Source of the DNA: JBFHNV01 sp965365655
Lineage (GTDB): Bacteria; Pseudomonadota; Gammaproteobacteria; HK1
Direction: 5' to 3'
Assembly: GCA_965365655.1 (NCBI GenBank)
Contig: CBDUCN010000047.1
Coordinates: 1-21,601 of the forward strand
Length of the DNA stretch: 21,601 bases
Shown piece by piece: positions 14,649-21,601 of this stretch. The notes under the pieces are model-generated. The model did not search any database. It was given only the letters and a program-made list of their open reading frames with translations, and was not told the origin of the DNA. Made by a program: the position numbers and the translations under genes. The first letter of the stretch is position 1; each line of letters starts with the position of its first letter.

Positions 14649-14851
14649 CCCGTTGTCCCCCCCGGAAGCGGCGTGTGCCGCGGCGTCGTGACTGCGCGCA
14701 GATTGCGCGCGCGTGATTTTTGGTCCGCCCGCAGGCTCGGCGTCGGATGCTAACGATACGCACAACACAAGTAAAGCATGGACGTCAATGAGTTAGCTGT
14801 GCTTTCTTGAGTTGCTACTGAGACTTGTCCCGTCACACGCGAGCGACCGCG
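14649..14851. promoter_or_regulatory. divergent AT-rich control region
   Basis: This 203-base gap between divergent starts contains an AT-rich stretch (about 14745-14828) that stands out in this genome. GCTAAC (14749-14754) and GTTAGC (14792-14797) form an inverted repeat 37 bases apart. A minus-strand TTGACG (14783-14788) is a good -35 candidate for the outer-membrane protein, but no convincing -10 sits 16-18 bases from it. The shift in composition suggests the promoters of both genes. Confidence 0.4.
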
Positions 14852-15589
14852 ATGATCGAGCAGACCTTCGACCTGCGCACCGCCGACGGCGCGATGCAGA
14901 CCTTCCGCTGCCGTCCGGAGCGCGGCGGCCCGCATCCGGCCGTGCTGATGCTGATGGACGCGCCGGGAATCCGAGAGGAGCTGCGCGACATGGCGCGCCG
15001 CCTCGCAACCTGCGGATACGACGTGCTGCTGCCCAACCTCTACTACCGCGCCGGGCGCGACACGCTGTTCGGCCCGGACGTGATGGACGAGGGCAGTGAG
15101 GAGCGCGCGCGTATGCGCGCGATCCGCACCCGCATGACCATCCCGCCGGTGATGGCCGACGTGGGCGCGATGCTGGACTGCCTGGCCGAGGACGCCGACG
15201 CGCGCGGCGCGCCGGTCGGCTGCCACGGCTACTGCATGAGCGGCCCGTACGCGCTGGCCGCCGCCGCCCGCTACCCCGACCGGGTCGCCGCGGCCGCGTC
15301 GTTCTACGGCACCTGGCTGGTCAGCGACGCCGAGGAGAGCCCGCACCTCACCTTCGAGCGCGGGCGCGCGGAGCTCTACATCGCGTGCGCCGAGCACGAC
15401 GACCTCGCGCCGCCGGACATGGTGCAGGCGCTGCGCGGGCACTTCGCGCGCTCCGGTGCGCGCGGCGAGATCGAGCACTACCCGGGCGTGCACCACGGCT
15501 TCGCGTTCCCCGAGCGCTGGTGCCACGACAGGCCCGCCGCGGACCGTCACTGGGAGCGGCTGATCGCGCTGTACCGGCGCAATCTCTGA
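14852..15589 (+). CDS. dienelactone hydrolase family protein
   Basis: This 245-residue cytoplasmic alpha/beta hydrolase of the dienelactone hydrolase family cleaves esters or lactones such as carboxymethylenebutenolide. The catalytic triad can be placed as C128 (HGYCMSGPYAL, the GxCxG nucleophile elbow), D183 (AEHDD) and H215 (VHHGF). The N-terminal strand region HPAVLMLMDAPGIREEL and LPNLYYRAG are typical. The ATG gives the normal family N-terminus; a TTG at 14825 is in frame but adds residues without support, and neither has a clear ribosome binding site. No other aromatic ring-cleavage genes lie nearby, so the substrate remains open. Confidence 0.9.
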   Translation: MIEQTFDLRTADGAMQTFRCRPERGGPHPAVLMLMDAPGIREELRDMARRLATCGYDVLLPNLYYRAGRDTLFGPDVMDEGSEERARMRAIRTRMTIPPVMADVGAMLDCLAEDADARGAPVGCHGYCMSGPYALAAAARYPDRVAAAASFYGTWLVSDAEESPHLTFERGRAELYIACAEHDDLAPPDMVQALRGHFARSGARGEIEHYPGVHHGFAFPERWCHDRPAADRHWERLIALYRRNL

Positions 15590-15644
15590 GCCCCCGGCCC
15601 GCGCGCCACCGCCTGCGCCGCCCGGGCTGCCGGCAGGCTGGTGC

Positions 15645-15665
15645 ATGAGCGCGTCCTGCGCTCAT
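15645..15665. terminator. hairpin downstream of the dienelactone hydrolase gene
   Basis: ATGAGCGC (15645-15652) and GCGCTCAT (15658-15665) form a perfect 8-base stem with a five-base loop, 56 bases after the hydrolase stop. There is no strong T-run, so terminator function is a guess. The rest of the 299-base gap before mscL shows no gene. Confidence 0.4.
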
Positions 15666-15888
15666 TCACGTCGCTGCGCCGAAGACGCGGTCTCCGGCTT
15701 GCTCCACACACCGGGCGCTTACGTGCTCGACGTCTGCCGGCGCATCCGCGCACCGGACGCAGGCCGGCGACGCCGATGCTTCCCTTCGTGCCGCAGCCGC
15801 GGTCGCCTACCATGCGCGCGCGGGCGGGACGGCGTCGCCGCACCCCGCGTCCGCTCCTGCGAGTCACCAGGTAAGGAGTCGGTTCCTC

Positions 15889-16299
15889 ATGAGCATGCTG
15901 AGCGAGTTCAAGGCCTTCGCCATGCGCGGCAACGTCGTCGACATGGCGGTGGGAATCATCATCGGCGGCGCGTTCGGCAAGATCGTGTCGTCGTTCGTCA
16001 ACGACGTGCTGATGCCGCCGCTCGGGCTGCTGATCGGCAACGTGGACTTCCGCGATCTCGCGCTGCAGCTCGCGGAGCAGGGTGCGGACGGCAAGCCGGT
16101 GCTGTGGAAGTACGGCGCGTTCATCCAGACCACGGTGGACTTCGTGATCGTCGCGTTCGCGATCTTCATCATGATCCGCTGGATGAACTCGCTGATGCGC
16201 CGCGACGAGGCGCCCGCGGAGCCGCCGAAGCCTCCCGAGCCCAGCGCCGAGGAGCGGCTGCTGACCGAGATCCGCGACCTGCTGAAGGCGCGCGCCTGA
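15889..16299 (+). CDS. mscL: large-conductance mechanosensitive channel
   Basis: This 136-residue inner-membrane protein forms a homopentameric channel that opens under membrane tension to release solutes during osmotic downshock. The N-terminal amphipathic helix and first transmembrane segment read SEFKAFAMRGNVVDMAVGII and IGGAFGKIVSSFVNDVLMPP, including the conserved pore-lining glycines and alanines. A periplasmic loop (VDFRDLALQLAEQGADG) and the second segment (FIQTTVDFVIVAFAIFIMIR) follow. The C-terminal part ends with the charged bundle helix EERLLTEIRDLLKAR. The ATG has TAAGGAG at 15872-15878 about ten bases upstream. Full length, nothing missing. Confidence 0.97.
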   Translation: MSMLSEFKAFAMRGNVVDMAVGIIIGGAFGKIVSSFVNDVLMPPLGLLIGNVDFRDLALQLAEQGADGKPVLWKYGAFIQTTVDFVIVAFAIFIMIRWMNSLMRRDEAPAEPPKPPEPSAEERLLTEIRDLLKARA

Positions 16300-16361
16300 C
16301 GCCGACGCTGCATGCCCGGCCGTTCGCCGCCGTGAGGCACGGCGACGTCAGCCTGACTTTG

Positions 16362-16386
16362 GCGCCCCCTCGCGACGAGGGGGCGC
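16362..16386. terminator. strong hairpin downstream of mscL
   Basis: GCGCCCCCTCG (16362-16372) pairs perfectly with CGAGGGGGCGC (16376-16386) around a CGA loop, giving an 11-base, nearly all-GC stem 62 bases after the mscL stop. It lacks a downstream T-run on the plus strand. It could be an mscL terminator or a member of a repeated extragenic palindrome family; no second copy is obvious in this window. Confidence 0.55.
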
Positions 16387-16504
16387 AGCGCGCCAGGGAC
16401 GCCCTCGGCGCGCGCCGGACCGACGCCGTCCTCGTCCCGCGATCCGGGCCGGCCGGCGAGGCCGGCGGCGCGAGGCACCGGCGCACGCCGCCGGCGGAGC
16501 ACAC

Positions 16505-17263
16505 ATGACCCGCACCAGCGGACACGCCGCGCGGCTGCGCGAGCTGCTCATGCAGACCCGCAACGCGGTGGTCTTCACCGGCGCCGGCATCAGTACCGAG
16601 TCCGGCATCCCCGACTTCCGCAGCCCCGGCGGCGTGTGGTCGCGCATGACGCCGATCACCTACGACGAGTTCCTGTCCAGCGAGGACATGCGCCGCGAGG
16701 CGTGGCGGCGCAAGTTCCAGACCGACCGCGACATCCGCGCCGCCGAGCCGAACCGGGGGCACCGCGCGGTCGCGTCGCTGGTGGCGCGCGGCGTGGTGGG
16801 ATGCGTGATCACGCAGAACGTCGACGGCCTGCACCAGCGCTCCGGCATCCCCGACGAGCGGCTGGTGGAGCTGCACGGCAACACCACCTACGCGCGCTGC
16901 CTGGACTGCCGGCGGCGCCACGAGCTCGATCCGATCCGCGAGGCCTTCGAGGCCGCAGGCACGCTGCCGGTGTGCGAGCGCTGCGGCGGACTCGTGAAGA
17001 CCGCCACGATCTCGTTCGGCCAGTCGATGCCGGAAGACGCGATGCGCCGCGCCGAGGAGGCGACGCTCGCCTGCGACCTGTTCCTCGCGGTCGGCTCCTC
17101 GCTGGTGGTGTTCCCGGCCGCGGGCTTCCCGATCCTCGCGAAGCGCAACGGGGCCACACTGGTGATCGTGAACCGTGAGCCCACGGACCTGGATTCGATG
17201 GCGGACTTCGTGGTGAACGCCGAGATCGGAGACACGCTGGCCGCGGCGACGGGGGCGAACTGA
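16505..17263 (+). CDS. NAD-dependent protein deacylase, Sir2 family
   Basis: This 252-residue sirtuin removes acyl groups from lysines using NAD. The NAD-binding GAGIS lies at 26-30, followed by SGIPDFRSPGGVW. N105 is in QNVDGLHQ. H124 in ELHGNT is the catalytic base. A zinc site is complete: C132, C135, C157 and C160 (RCLDC and CERC). Near the end, VGSSLVVFPAAGFP and IVNREPT complete the Rossmann domain. Its size is normal for bacterial CobB-like enzymes. It is separated from mscL by 205 bases containing a strong hairpin, so it probably has its own promoter. Whether it prefers acetyl or longer acyl groups is not clear from sequence. Confidence 0.93.
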   Translation: MTRTSGHAARLRELLMQTRNAVVFTGAGISTESGIPDFRSPGGVWSRMTPITYDEFLSSEDMRREAWRRKFQTDRDIRAAEPNRGHRAVASLVARGVVGCVITQNVDGLHQRSGIPDERLVELHGNTTYARCLDCRRRHELDPIREAFEAAGTLPVCERCGGLVKTATISFGQSMPEDAMRRAEEATLACDLFLAVGSSLVVFPAAGFPILAKRNGATLVIVNREPTDLDSMADFVVNAEIGDTLAAATGAN

Positions 17264-17411
17264 CGGCGGCGCCGGGCACGCGGTCGCCCGGCCGGCCTGC
17301 GCGGCCGCGGCGGACCCGGCGAACCGTGGCTCCCGCCTCGCGGACCGCGCACGTCGGGGCACGTGCGGCGCGGACACCTCCCGCGCGGCGCGCAGGTGCC
17401 GCCGGCCGGGG

Positions 17412-18275
17412 CTACGCGCTGCGTACCGCGACGGTTGTTGCGTCGCCGGCGGCATCCTCGCGCGGGGCCGCGAGCCGCGCGTCACCCGCCACCGCGCCGC
17501 GCACGTCCTCGCGCGCAGCCAGCTTCGCGAGGTTCGCGTCGATCAGCCACGGCGCGACGCGCGCAAGCAGCACGAACAGCCGCTCCGGCCCGCGCGGGTA
17601 CACCGAGCGCGCGTCGCGGCACACCGCATCCAGCACCTGGCGGGCGACGCGCTCGGGCGCGTCCAGCGTCATCCCCATCGGTCCGACCAGGTGCGCGAAG
17701 CCCTCGGCGGCCGGGGTGCGCGTCGCGCGCGGCGCCGCGTAGGTCACGCCGATCCCGTCCGCGGCCAGCTCGCGGCGCAGCGCGTCGGACCAGCCGCGCA
17801 GCGCGAACTTTGTCGCCGAGTACGCGGCGAAGTACGGAAAGCCGATGTCGCCGAACATCGAGCCGATGTTCAGCACACGGGCGCCGCGCGAGCGGCGAAG
17901 CAGCGGCAGCAGGGTGCGCACCAGCGCCATCGGCGCGAGCACGTTGGTCGCCATCAGGCGCTCCTCGGCCGCGTCGTGACAGGCCGTCACGGAGCCCGTG
18001 TGCACCACGCCCGCGTTGTTAACCAGCAGGTCCAGCCTGCCGAAGCGATCGGCCACCGCGTCGGCCAGGCGCGCACGCTCGGCGGCCTGCGTGACGTCCG
18101 CCGGCTGCACCAGGCACGGCGCACCGTGCAGTGCGTCGCGCGTCTCGAGCAGGGGCTTCACGCGCCGCCCCACCAGCACCAGCCGCATCTCCCGCCGCGC
18201 CGCCTCCACCGCGATGGCGCGCCCGATGCCGCTGCCGGCCCCGGTGACCAGCGCGACCGCGTTCTCAAGCTGCAT
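17412..18275 (-). CDS. SDR family NAD(P)-dependent oxidoreductase
   Basis: This 287-residue classical short-chain dehydrogenase/reductase begins with the cofactor motif TGAGSGIG at 11-18, followed by VGRR (35-38), whose arginines suggest NADP(H). NNAG is at 86-89. The catalytic tetrad is N111, S139, Y152 and K156 (YSATK). The substrate-binding tail (PERLFVLLARVAPWLIDANL) resembles SDRs acting on long-chain or lipid-like molecules. The ATG lies eleven bases inside the end of the preceding ORF, showing translational coupling with the heme-oxygenase-like domain gene. It ends the right-hand operon and is convergent with the sirtuin. Its role as the reductase of a fatty-acid-derived pathway is inferred from neighbours. 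Confidence 0.9.
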   Translation of the reverse strand: MQLENAVALVTGAGSGIGRAIAVEAARREMRLVLVGRRVKPLLETRDALHGAPCLVQPADVTQAAERARLADAVADRFGRLDLLVNNAGVVHTGSVTACHDAAEERLMATNVLAPMALVRTLLPLLRRSRGARVLNIGSMFGDIGFPYFAAYSATKFALRGWSDALRRELAADGIGVTYAAPRATRTPAAEGFAHLVGPMGMTLDAPERVARQVLDAVCRDARSVYPRGPERLFVLLARVAPWLIDANLAKLAAREDVRGAVAGDARLAAPREDAAGDATTVAVRSA

Positions 18276-18951
18276 CGCGCGCCTCCCGGGGCTCAACGCC
18301 CACCTCGCGGAACACCTCGGCGAACAGCCGGTAGACGATGCGCGCGGTGTCGACGATCGCCTGCTGCGCGGCCGGGTCCTCGATGTCGTTCACCAGCCGT
18401 TCGAAGAAGGCCACGTGCTCACGGTCCAGCGTGCCGTGGGAGCGCAGGTAGCTGAAGCCGCGCCCCGCGCCGCCGCCCAGCGCGCGCTGGATCGCGTCCG
18501 CCGCCGGCCGCGCCAGCAGCACCGACATCCCTTCCAGCACGTGCACCATGCCGAGCATCGCGTACGGCGAGCCGCGGGTCACCGCGTCGTACACGTAGGC
18601 CACCATCACGCGCACGGCGTCGCCGCCGCCGTGCGCGCGCACCGCGTCCGCGTCGCCGCCCAGCGCTTCGATGTCCTCCAGTATCCAGCGCTCGTGCCCG
18701 CGCTCCTCGTCCAGGTAATCGAGCAGCGCCTCGCGGTAGCGCTCGTCGCGGTCGCCACAGCGCGCGAGCGCGGCGCCCAGCAGCGGGCAGGTGTGGCGCA
18801 CGTGGTGGTAGGCCTCGCCCAGATAGCGCAGGTACGTGCCGCGATCGATCTCGCCGCGCAGCGCGGCGGCGATCACCGGCACCGACAGGAAGTCGTCGCG
18901 CGCCGCGCGGGTCTCGGCCTGCAGGCGCTGGAAGAACGGAGTAACGGACAT
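18265..18951 (-). CDS. heme-oxygenase-like diiron oxidase domain, possible separate start
   Basis: Starting at the internal ATG gives 228 residues of an HO-like (TenA/iron-containing redox enzyme) helical protein. The residues expected for two irons are all visible: E46 (LGEAYHH), E83 and H86 (EERGH), E140 (VLEGMS), and H172, D176 and H179 (the HxxxDxxH pattern of HO-like diiron oxidases such as CADD and SznF). In relatives that I recall, this protein is separate and starts near this methionine. Here GAGG lies eight bases upstream of the ATG, yet no stop separates it from the ligase in the same frame. It may therefore be made alone, as part of the fusion, or both. The TenA thiaminase alternative is less likely because its active-site cysteine is not evident. 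Confidence 0.6.
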   Translation of the reverse strand: MSVTPFFQRLQAETRAARDDFLSVPVIAAALRGEIDRGTYLRYLGEAYHHVRHTCPLLGAALARCGDRDERYREALLDYLDEERGHERWILEDIEALGGDADAVRAHGGGDAVRVMVAYVYDAVTRGSPYAMLGMVHVLEGMSVLLARPAADAIQRALGGGAGRGFSYLRSHGTLDREHVAFFERLVNDIEDPAAQQAIVDTARIVYRLFAEVFREVGVEPREARDAA

Positions 18952-20580
18952 CGGGTTCGCCTCACTGGAAGGTCCGGTGGATAGGGGTCGCGCCGGCACC
19001 GCCGCGACGCGGGGTGCGGCATCGACGGGTGCCGGCGGCGCGGCCGCCGCCGGCGCGAGCAGCACGCGATCCGGACGTGCGTACGCGGGCAGCGATCGCA
19101 GCGCCTCGCAGGCGTCGCGCACGAGCGCGGCAGCGCTCGCGGGCGAGCGCGGCGTCGCGGGCGCCGGCGCGCCGTTCGCACCGCGGGCGTCAGCGGCGCC
19201 GCGGGCCGTGGTCGCGTCGCGGGCGCCGGCCGCACCGTTGACATCGACGGCAGCCCGCGCGCCGGCTGCGCCCCCGGGGCCGGGGACGCGGTGGATGCCG
19301 GGCGCACGGTGCGCGCCGTCGATGCCGTCGCGCGGCGTGACGTGCGCCTGCAGCGCGCCGTCCGGCGCGAGCGTCACCCGCGCCGCCGCGAGCCGCGGGT
19401 CCGCGAGCAGCGTGGCCTCCACCCAGTCGGCGCTCACGTTGCGCCCGCTGGGAAGCACCAGGATCCGGTCGCGCCGGCCGTGCACGCACAGGCCGCCGCC
19501 GGCGATCAGCGTCCCGCTGTCACCGGTGCGCCGCGTGCCCCCGGCCGGGGACGTGCCGCCGAGATAGCCCTCCATCACCGTGGGCCCGCGCACCACGACC
19601 TCGCCGTCCTCGATCGTCACCTGCAGGCCGTCCAGCGGCGTGCCGCAGTAGCCGTCGGGGCCGTCGCACGGCGCGTCGGGGCGCTCCAGCGACACGACCG
19701 ACGCGCACTCCGACAGTCCGTAGCCGCGGATCACCGGGATCCCCAGCGCCCGCGCGTCGCGCACCAGCGCGAGCGGCACCGGGGCTCCGCCCACGGCCGC
19801 GAAGCGCAGCGACGCGGGCGCCCGCCACGCGCCGCCGCGCGCCGCCGCGACCAGCGTCGACAGCAGCTGCGGCACCAGCACGGTGGTGGTCGGGCGCGCC
19901 GCGGCCAGCGCGCCCGGCAGCGCCGCCGGGTCGCCGAGCAGCGCCGCCTCGATGGCCTGCGCCGGCACGTGTACCCGGGCGCCCGCGGCCAGCGGCACGA
20001 GCACGCCGGCGATCTGCTCCAGAAGCAGCGCCGGCGGCAACGCCGAGAGGTGCACGTCGTCCGTGCACGCCCCCACGGCCGCGCCGATCGCGCGCACCGC
20101 GTGGCCGATCTGCCGATCGCCGTGCAGCACGCCCTTCGGCGTGCCGGTGGTGCCCGAGGTGTAGATGACGCGCTCGGCGCCCCCCGCGTACGCGGGCAGC
20201 GCGGCCCCGACCGCGCCCGGCGTGCCCGACACCACCTGCGAGGGGATGGCGCCGGTGCCCGTGCCGGGCACGCCGCAGCACAGCACGAGGTCGACCGCGG
20301 CGTCGCGCAGCAGGTGCTGCACCTGGCGCTCGCCGAAGAAGGCCGGGATCGGGACCAGCCGGCGCCCGGCCAGCGTGACCGCGAGGTCGGCGACGATCCA
20401 GTCGATGCCGGGGCGCCCGCCCAGCGCGACGGTGCGCGCGTCGCGCGGCAGCCGCGCCGCCAGCCCGGCCACGCGAGACGCGAGGTCGGCGTAGCTCACC
20501 CGGGCGGCGTCGTCGCTGACCGCGACGCGCGCGCCGTCACCGGCGGCGCGCGCCGCGAGGCGCTGGAAGAACTCACGCAC
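18265..20580 (-). CDS. AMP-binding acyl/aryl-CoA ligase fused in frame to an HO-like diiron oxidase domain
   Basis: This is one uninterrupted frame of 771 residues. Residues 1 to about 510 are an adenylate-forming ligase that activates a carboxylic acid: phosphate loop YTSGTTGTPKG at 140-150, GYGLSEC at 286-292, TGD at 352-354, and HGRRDRI at 368-373 opening the C-terminal subdomain. That subdomain is unusual. Residues 412-484 are a low-complexity Ala/Gly/Arg insertion, and the usual catalytic lysine near its end is not visible. A proline/alanine linker leads to the HO-like diiron domain from residue 544. The GTG start overlaps the hemolysin-family stop by eight bases; no ribosome binding site is seen, so coupling is assumed. 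The pathway is probably acid activation followed by oxidation and then reduction by the SDR. The product is unknown. Confidence 0.7.
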   Translation of the reverse strand: MREFFQRLAARAAGDGARVAVSDDAARVSYADLASRVAGLAARLPRDARTVALGGRPGIDWIVADLAVTLAGRRLVPIPAFFGERQVQHLLRDAAVDLVLCCGVPGTGTGAIPSQVVSGTPGAVGAALPAYAGGAERVIYTSGTTGTPKGVLHGDRQIGHAVRAIGAAVGACTDDVHLSALPPALLLEQIAGVLVPLAAGARVHVPAQAIEAALLGDPAALPGALAAARPTTTVLVPQLLSTLVAAARGGAWRAPASLRFAAVGGAPVPLALVRDARALGIPVIRGYGLSECASVVSLERPDAPCDGPDGYCGTPLDGLQVTIEDGEVVVRGPTVMEGYLGGTSPAGGTRRTGDSGTLIAGGGLCVHGRRDRILVLPSGRNVSADWVEATLLADPRLAAARVTLAPDGALQAHVTPRDGIDGAHRAPGIHRVPGPGGAAGARAAVDVNGAAGARDATTARGAADARGANGAPAPATPRSPASAAALVRDACEALRSLPAYARPDRVLLAPAAAAPPAPVDAAPRVAAVPARPLSTGPSSEANPMSVTPFFQRLQAETRAARDDFLSVPVIAAALRGEIDRGTYLRYLGEAYHHVRHTCPLLGAALARCGDRDERYREALLDYLDEERGHERWILEDIEALGGDADAVRAHGGGDAVRVMVAYVYDAVTRGSPYAMLGMVHVLEGMSVLLARPAADAIQRALGGGAGRGFSYLRSHGTLDREHVAFFERLVNDIEDPAAQQAIVDTARIVYRLFAEVFREVGVEPREARDAA

Positions 20581-21199
20581 CGGCGGCTGCCCGGGCCGGC
20601 GCCGGCGCTCGCGGCGCGACGTCTCGCCGGCGCTCCGTCGCGCTGTAGGCCAGGTCGAGCACCTGCCCGCCCGCCAGCGGATCGGGGATCGCGCACACCC
20701 ACGGGTCACGCCGGTAGTAGCTGCCCCAGCTTGCGGGGTCGGGCACGCGCTCGGCGCTCGCCGGCGCGAGCAGGTGCAGATCCAGCCCGGCATGGGCCAG
20801 CGCCCGGCGCAACGGCGCGATCACCGTGCACAGGCCCCAGCGCATTCCGCGCCGGTGCCCGTGCTCGATCGCGAAGCGCACGAGGTCCAGCGCGCACCCG
20901 GCCTCGGCCGCCGCGAGGGTCGTGACCTCCATGATCGCGGCGCGCGGCACCGGCCTGCCGACGGCGCCGGAGATCGACTGCTCGGCCGGCACGCTCAGGT
21001 AGCGCTCCGAGAACAGCCCGTCCGCGGTGCTGCGCAGTCCGGCCGCGCAGCGCGGCACGCCGCGCTCGTCGAGCACCGCCGCCATCAGCGCCGGAAAGCG
21101 GTCGATGCGCGCGCCGAACGCGCGCGCGTAGACGGCGCGCACCATCGCCTCGGCGCGGCGGCGTGCCGGGTGGTCTTCCGTGACGAGCAAGGGGGTCAT
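20573..21199 (-). CDS. thermostable hemolysin family protein
   Basis: This 208-residue protein matches the family named for the Vibrio thermostable hemolysin. Its features are DRFPALMAAVLDERGVPRCA, then AGLRSTADGLFSERYLSVP, then PRAAIMEVTTLAAAEAG, a pattern reminiscent of an N-acyltransferase fold rather than a pore-forming toxin. It has no signal peptide. The last 20 residues are arginine/alanine-rich and unlike the family core. The ATG has GGAAG seven bases upstream. It is first in the operon with the ligase/HO-like and SDR genes and directly behind a sensor kinase gene, an arrangement I recall from other proteobacteria. The hemolysin label is historical; here a biosynthetic, perhaps acyl-transfer, role is the better inference. 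Confidence 0.82.
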   Translation of the reverse strand: MTPLLVTEDHPARRRAEAMVRAVYARAFGARIDRFPALMAAVLDERGVPRCAAGLRSTADGLFSERYLSVPAEQSISGAVGRPVPRAAIMEVTTLAAAEAGCALDLVRFAIEHGHRRGMRWGLCTVIAPLRRALAHAGLDLHLLAPASAERVPDPASWGSYYRRDPWVCAIPDPLAGGQVLDLAYSATERRRDVAPRAPAPARAAAGA

Positions 21200-21248
21200 T
21201 GCAGGGCTTCCGGGTTGCGCTTGACTGAGCGCACTGTGAAGGCCCCGG

Positions 21249-21267
21249 CTTACCGCTCCCTTACCGC
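21249..21267. promoter_or_regulatory. OmpR/PhoB-type direct repeat
   Basis: On the minus strand GCGGTAAG occurs twice with an exact 11-base period (plus strand CTTACCGC at 21249-21256 and 21260-21267). This is the geometry bound by winged-helix response regulators. It lies 50 bases upstream of the hemolysin-family ATG and just after the sensor kinase stop. Confidence 0.6.
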
Positions 21268-21286
21268 GTGCCTGCCCGCCGTCGCG

Positions 21287-21601
21287 CTACACGGGCTCCG
21301 GGAACGCGATCGTGAACGCGGCGCCGCCGCCCTCGCGCGGATCGACACGCACCGTCGCGCCGTGCGCCGCCGCGATGCGCGACACGATGGACAGCCCGAG
21401 CCCGGCGCCGGTGCCGTCGGAGCGCTCGCGCCGCCAGAAGCGCTCGAAGATGCGCTCGCGGTCTGCGTCCGGGACGCCCGGACCGCGGTCCAGCACGCGC
21501 AGGCTGCGCGCGGCGGCGCTGACCTCGATCTCCACCTCGCTGCCCGCCGGCGCGTGGTTGAGCGCGTTCTCCACGAGGTTGCGCAGCGCGACCTCCAGCG
21601 C
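21287..21601 (-). CDS. sensor histidine kinase, C-terminal part
   Basis: Only the last 104 residues are in the window; the gene runs off the right edge. The visible part is the ATP-binding domain of a two-component sensor kinase. The N box is NLVENALNHAP, the G1 box DRGPGV, the F box ERFWRRERSDG, and the G2 box GAGLGLSIVSRIAAAHG. The end (FTIAFPEPV) is the normal C-terminus with no attached receiver. The sequence style suggests the QseC/OmpR-partner class, whose response regulator gene usually sits directly upstream, off-window. Its position next to an OmpR-type direct repeat and the biosynthetic operon suggests that it controls that operon. Confidence 0.92.
   Translation of the reverse strand, partial: ALEVALRNLVENALNHAPAGSEVEIEVSAAARSLRVLDRGPGVPDADRERIFERFWRRERSDGTGAGLGLSIVSRIAAAHGATVRVDPREGGGAAFTIAFPEPV

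Noticed and set aside
13386..14753. Long plus-strand open frame opposite the autotransporter gene
   Set aside because: It is the antisense shadow; the minus-strand frame has a signal peptide and a clear beta-barrel.
15645..16508. Plus-strand frame overlapping the start of mscL
   Set aside because: It overlaps mscL in another frame, has no domain and lacks a ribosome binding site. mscL is unmistakable.
18265..18951. Thiaminase (TenA) assignment for the HO-like domain
   Set aside because: The metal-ligand pattern including HxxxDxxH points to an HO-like diiron oxidase, and no thiamine genes are nearby.

Overview
This is a very GC-rich window (about 70% or more by eye) with dense coding, GTG starts, many stop/start overlaps and GCG/CGC-biased codons. 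The gene families fit a free-living Pseudomonadota bacterium, more likely gamma- or betaproteobacterial than alphaproteobacterial, although the N-terminal module of the cyclase is also common in rhizobia. I see no tRNA, rRNA, CRISPR array, insertion sequence or phage gene. The window reads as chromosomal metabolic and accessory DNA.

Layout, left to right. (1) 2-2187, minus: ltnD-otnK, two steps of L-threonate/tetronate catabolism. The aldolase and isomerase partners would lie beyond the left edge. (2) 2423-5010, plus: a class III nucleotide cyclase with a possible leaderless promoter, then an MFS transporter. (3) 5297-5590, plus: a DUF3175 protein. (4) 10421-5625, minus: a cobalt-type nitrile hydratase cluster (alpha, beta split into two genes, accessory protein), a 432-base gap with palindromes, then a gamma-glutamyltransferase-family protein and a D-2-hydroxyacid dehydrogenase. 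(5) 10577-13145, plus: a class I aminotransferase, then a DsbA-family oxidoreductase whose active-site CPWC reads TGA-Pro-Trp-Cys, then a glutathione S-transferase. (6) 14648-13203, minus: an autotransporter-barrel outer-membrane protein, divergent from a dienelactone hydrolase (plus). (7) mscL and a sirtuin, plus. (8) 21601-17412, minus: the end of a sensor histidine kinase, an OmpR-type direct repeat, a thermostable-hemolysin-family protein, an acyl/aryl-CoA ligase joined in frame to a heme-oxygenase-like diiron-oxidase domain, and a short-chain dehydrogenase. These last genes look like one biosynthetic operon under two-component control.

The strongest unusual signal is the gene at 11851-12477. 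It is a complete DsbA-fold frame interrupted only by one TGA, exactly at the nucleophilic cysteine of CxxC. A plausible bacterial SECIS hairpin begins four bases after it. This suggests a selenoprotein with a UPWC active site, next to a GST. Second is the right-hand operon, where a ligase and a putative HO-like diiron oxidase share one uninterrupted frame. Third is the nitrile hydratase, whose beta subunit is two translationally coupled genes, each with its own ribosome binding site, as in thiocyanate hydrolase and toyocamycin nitrile hydratase. All functional claims come from motif recognition by eye; no database search was run.
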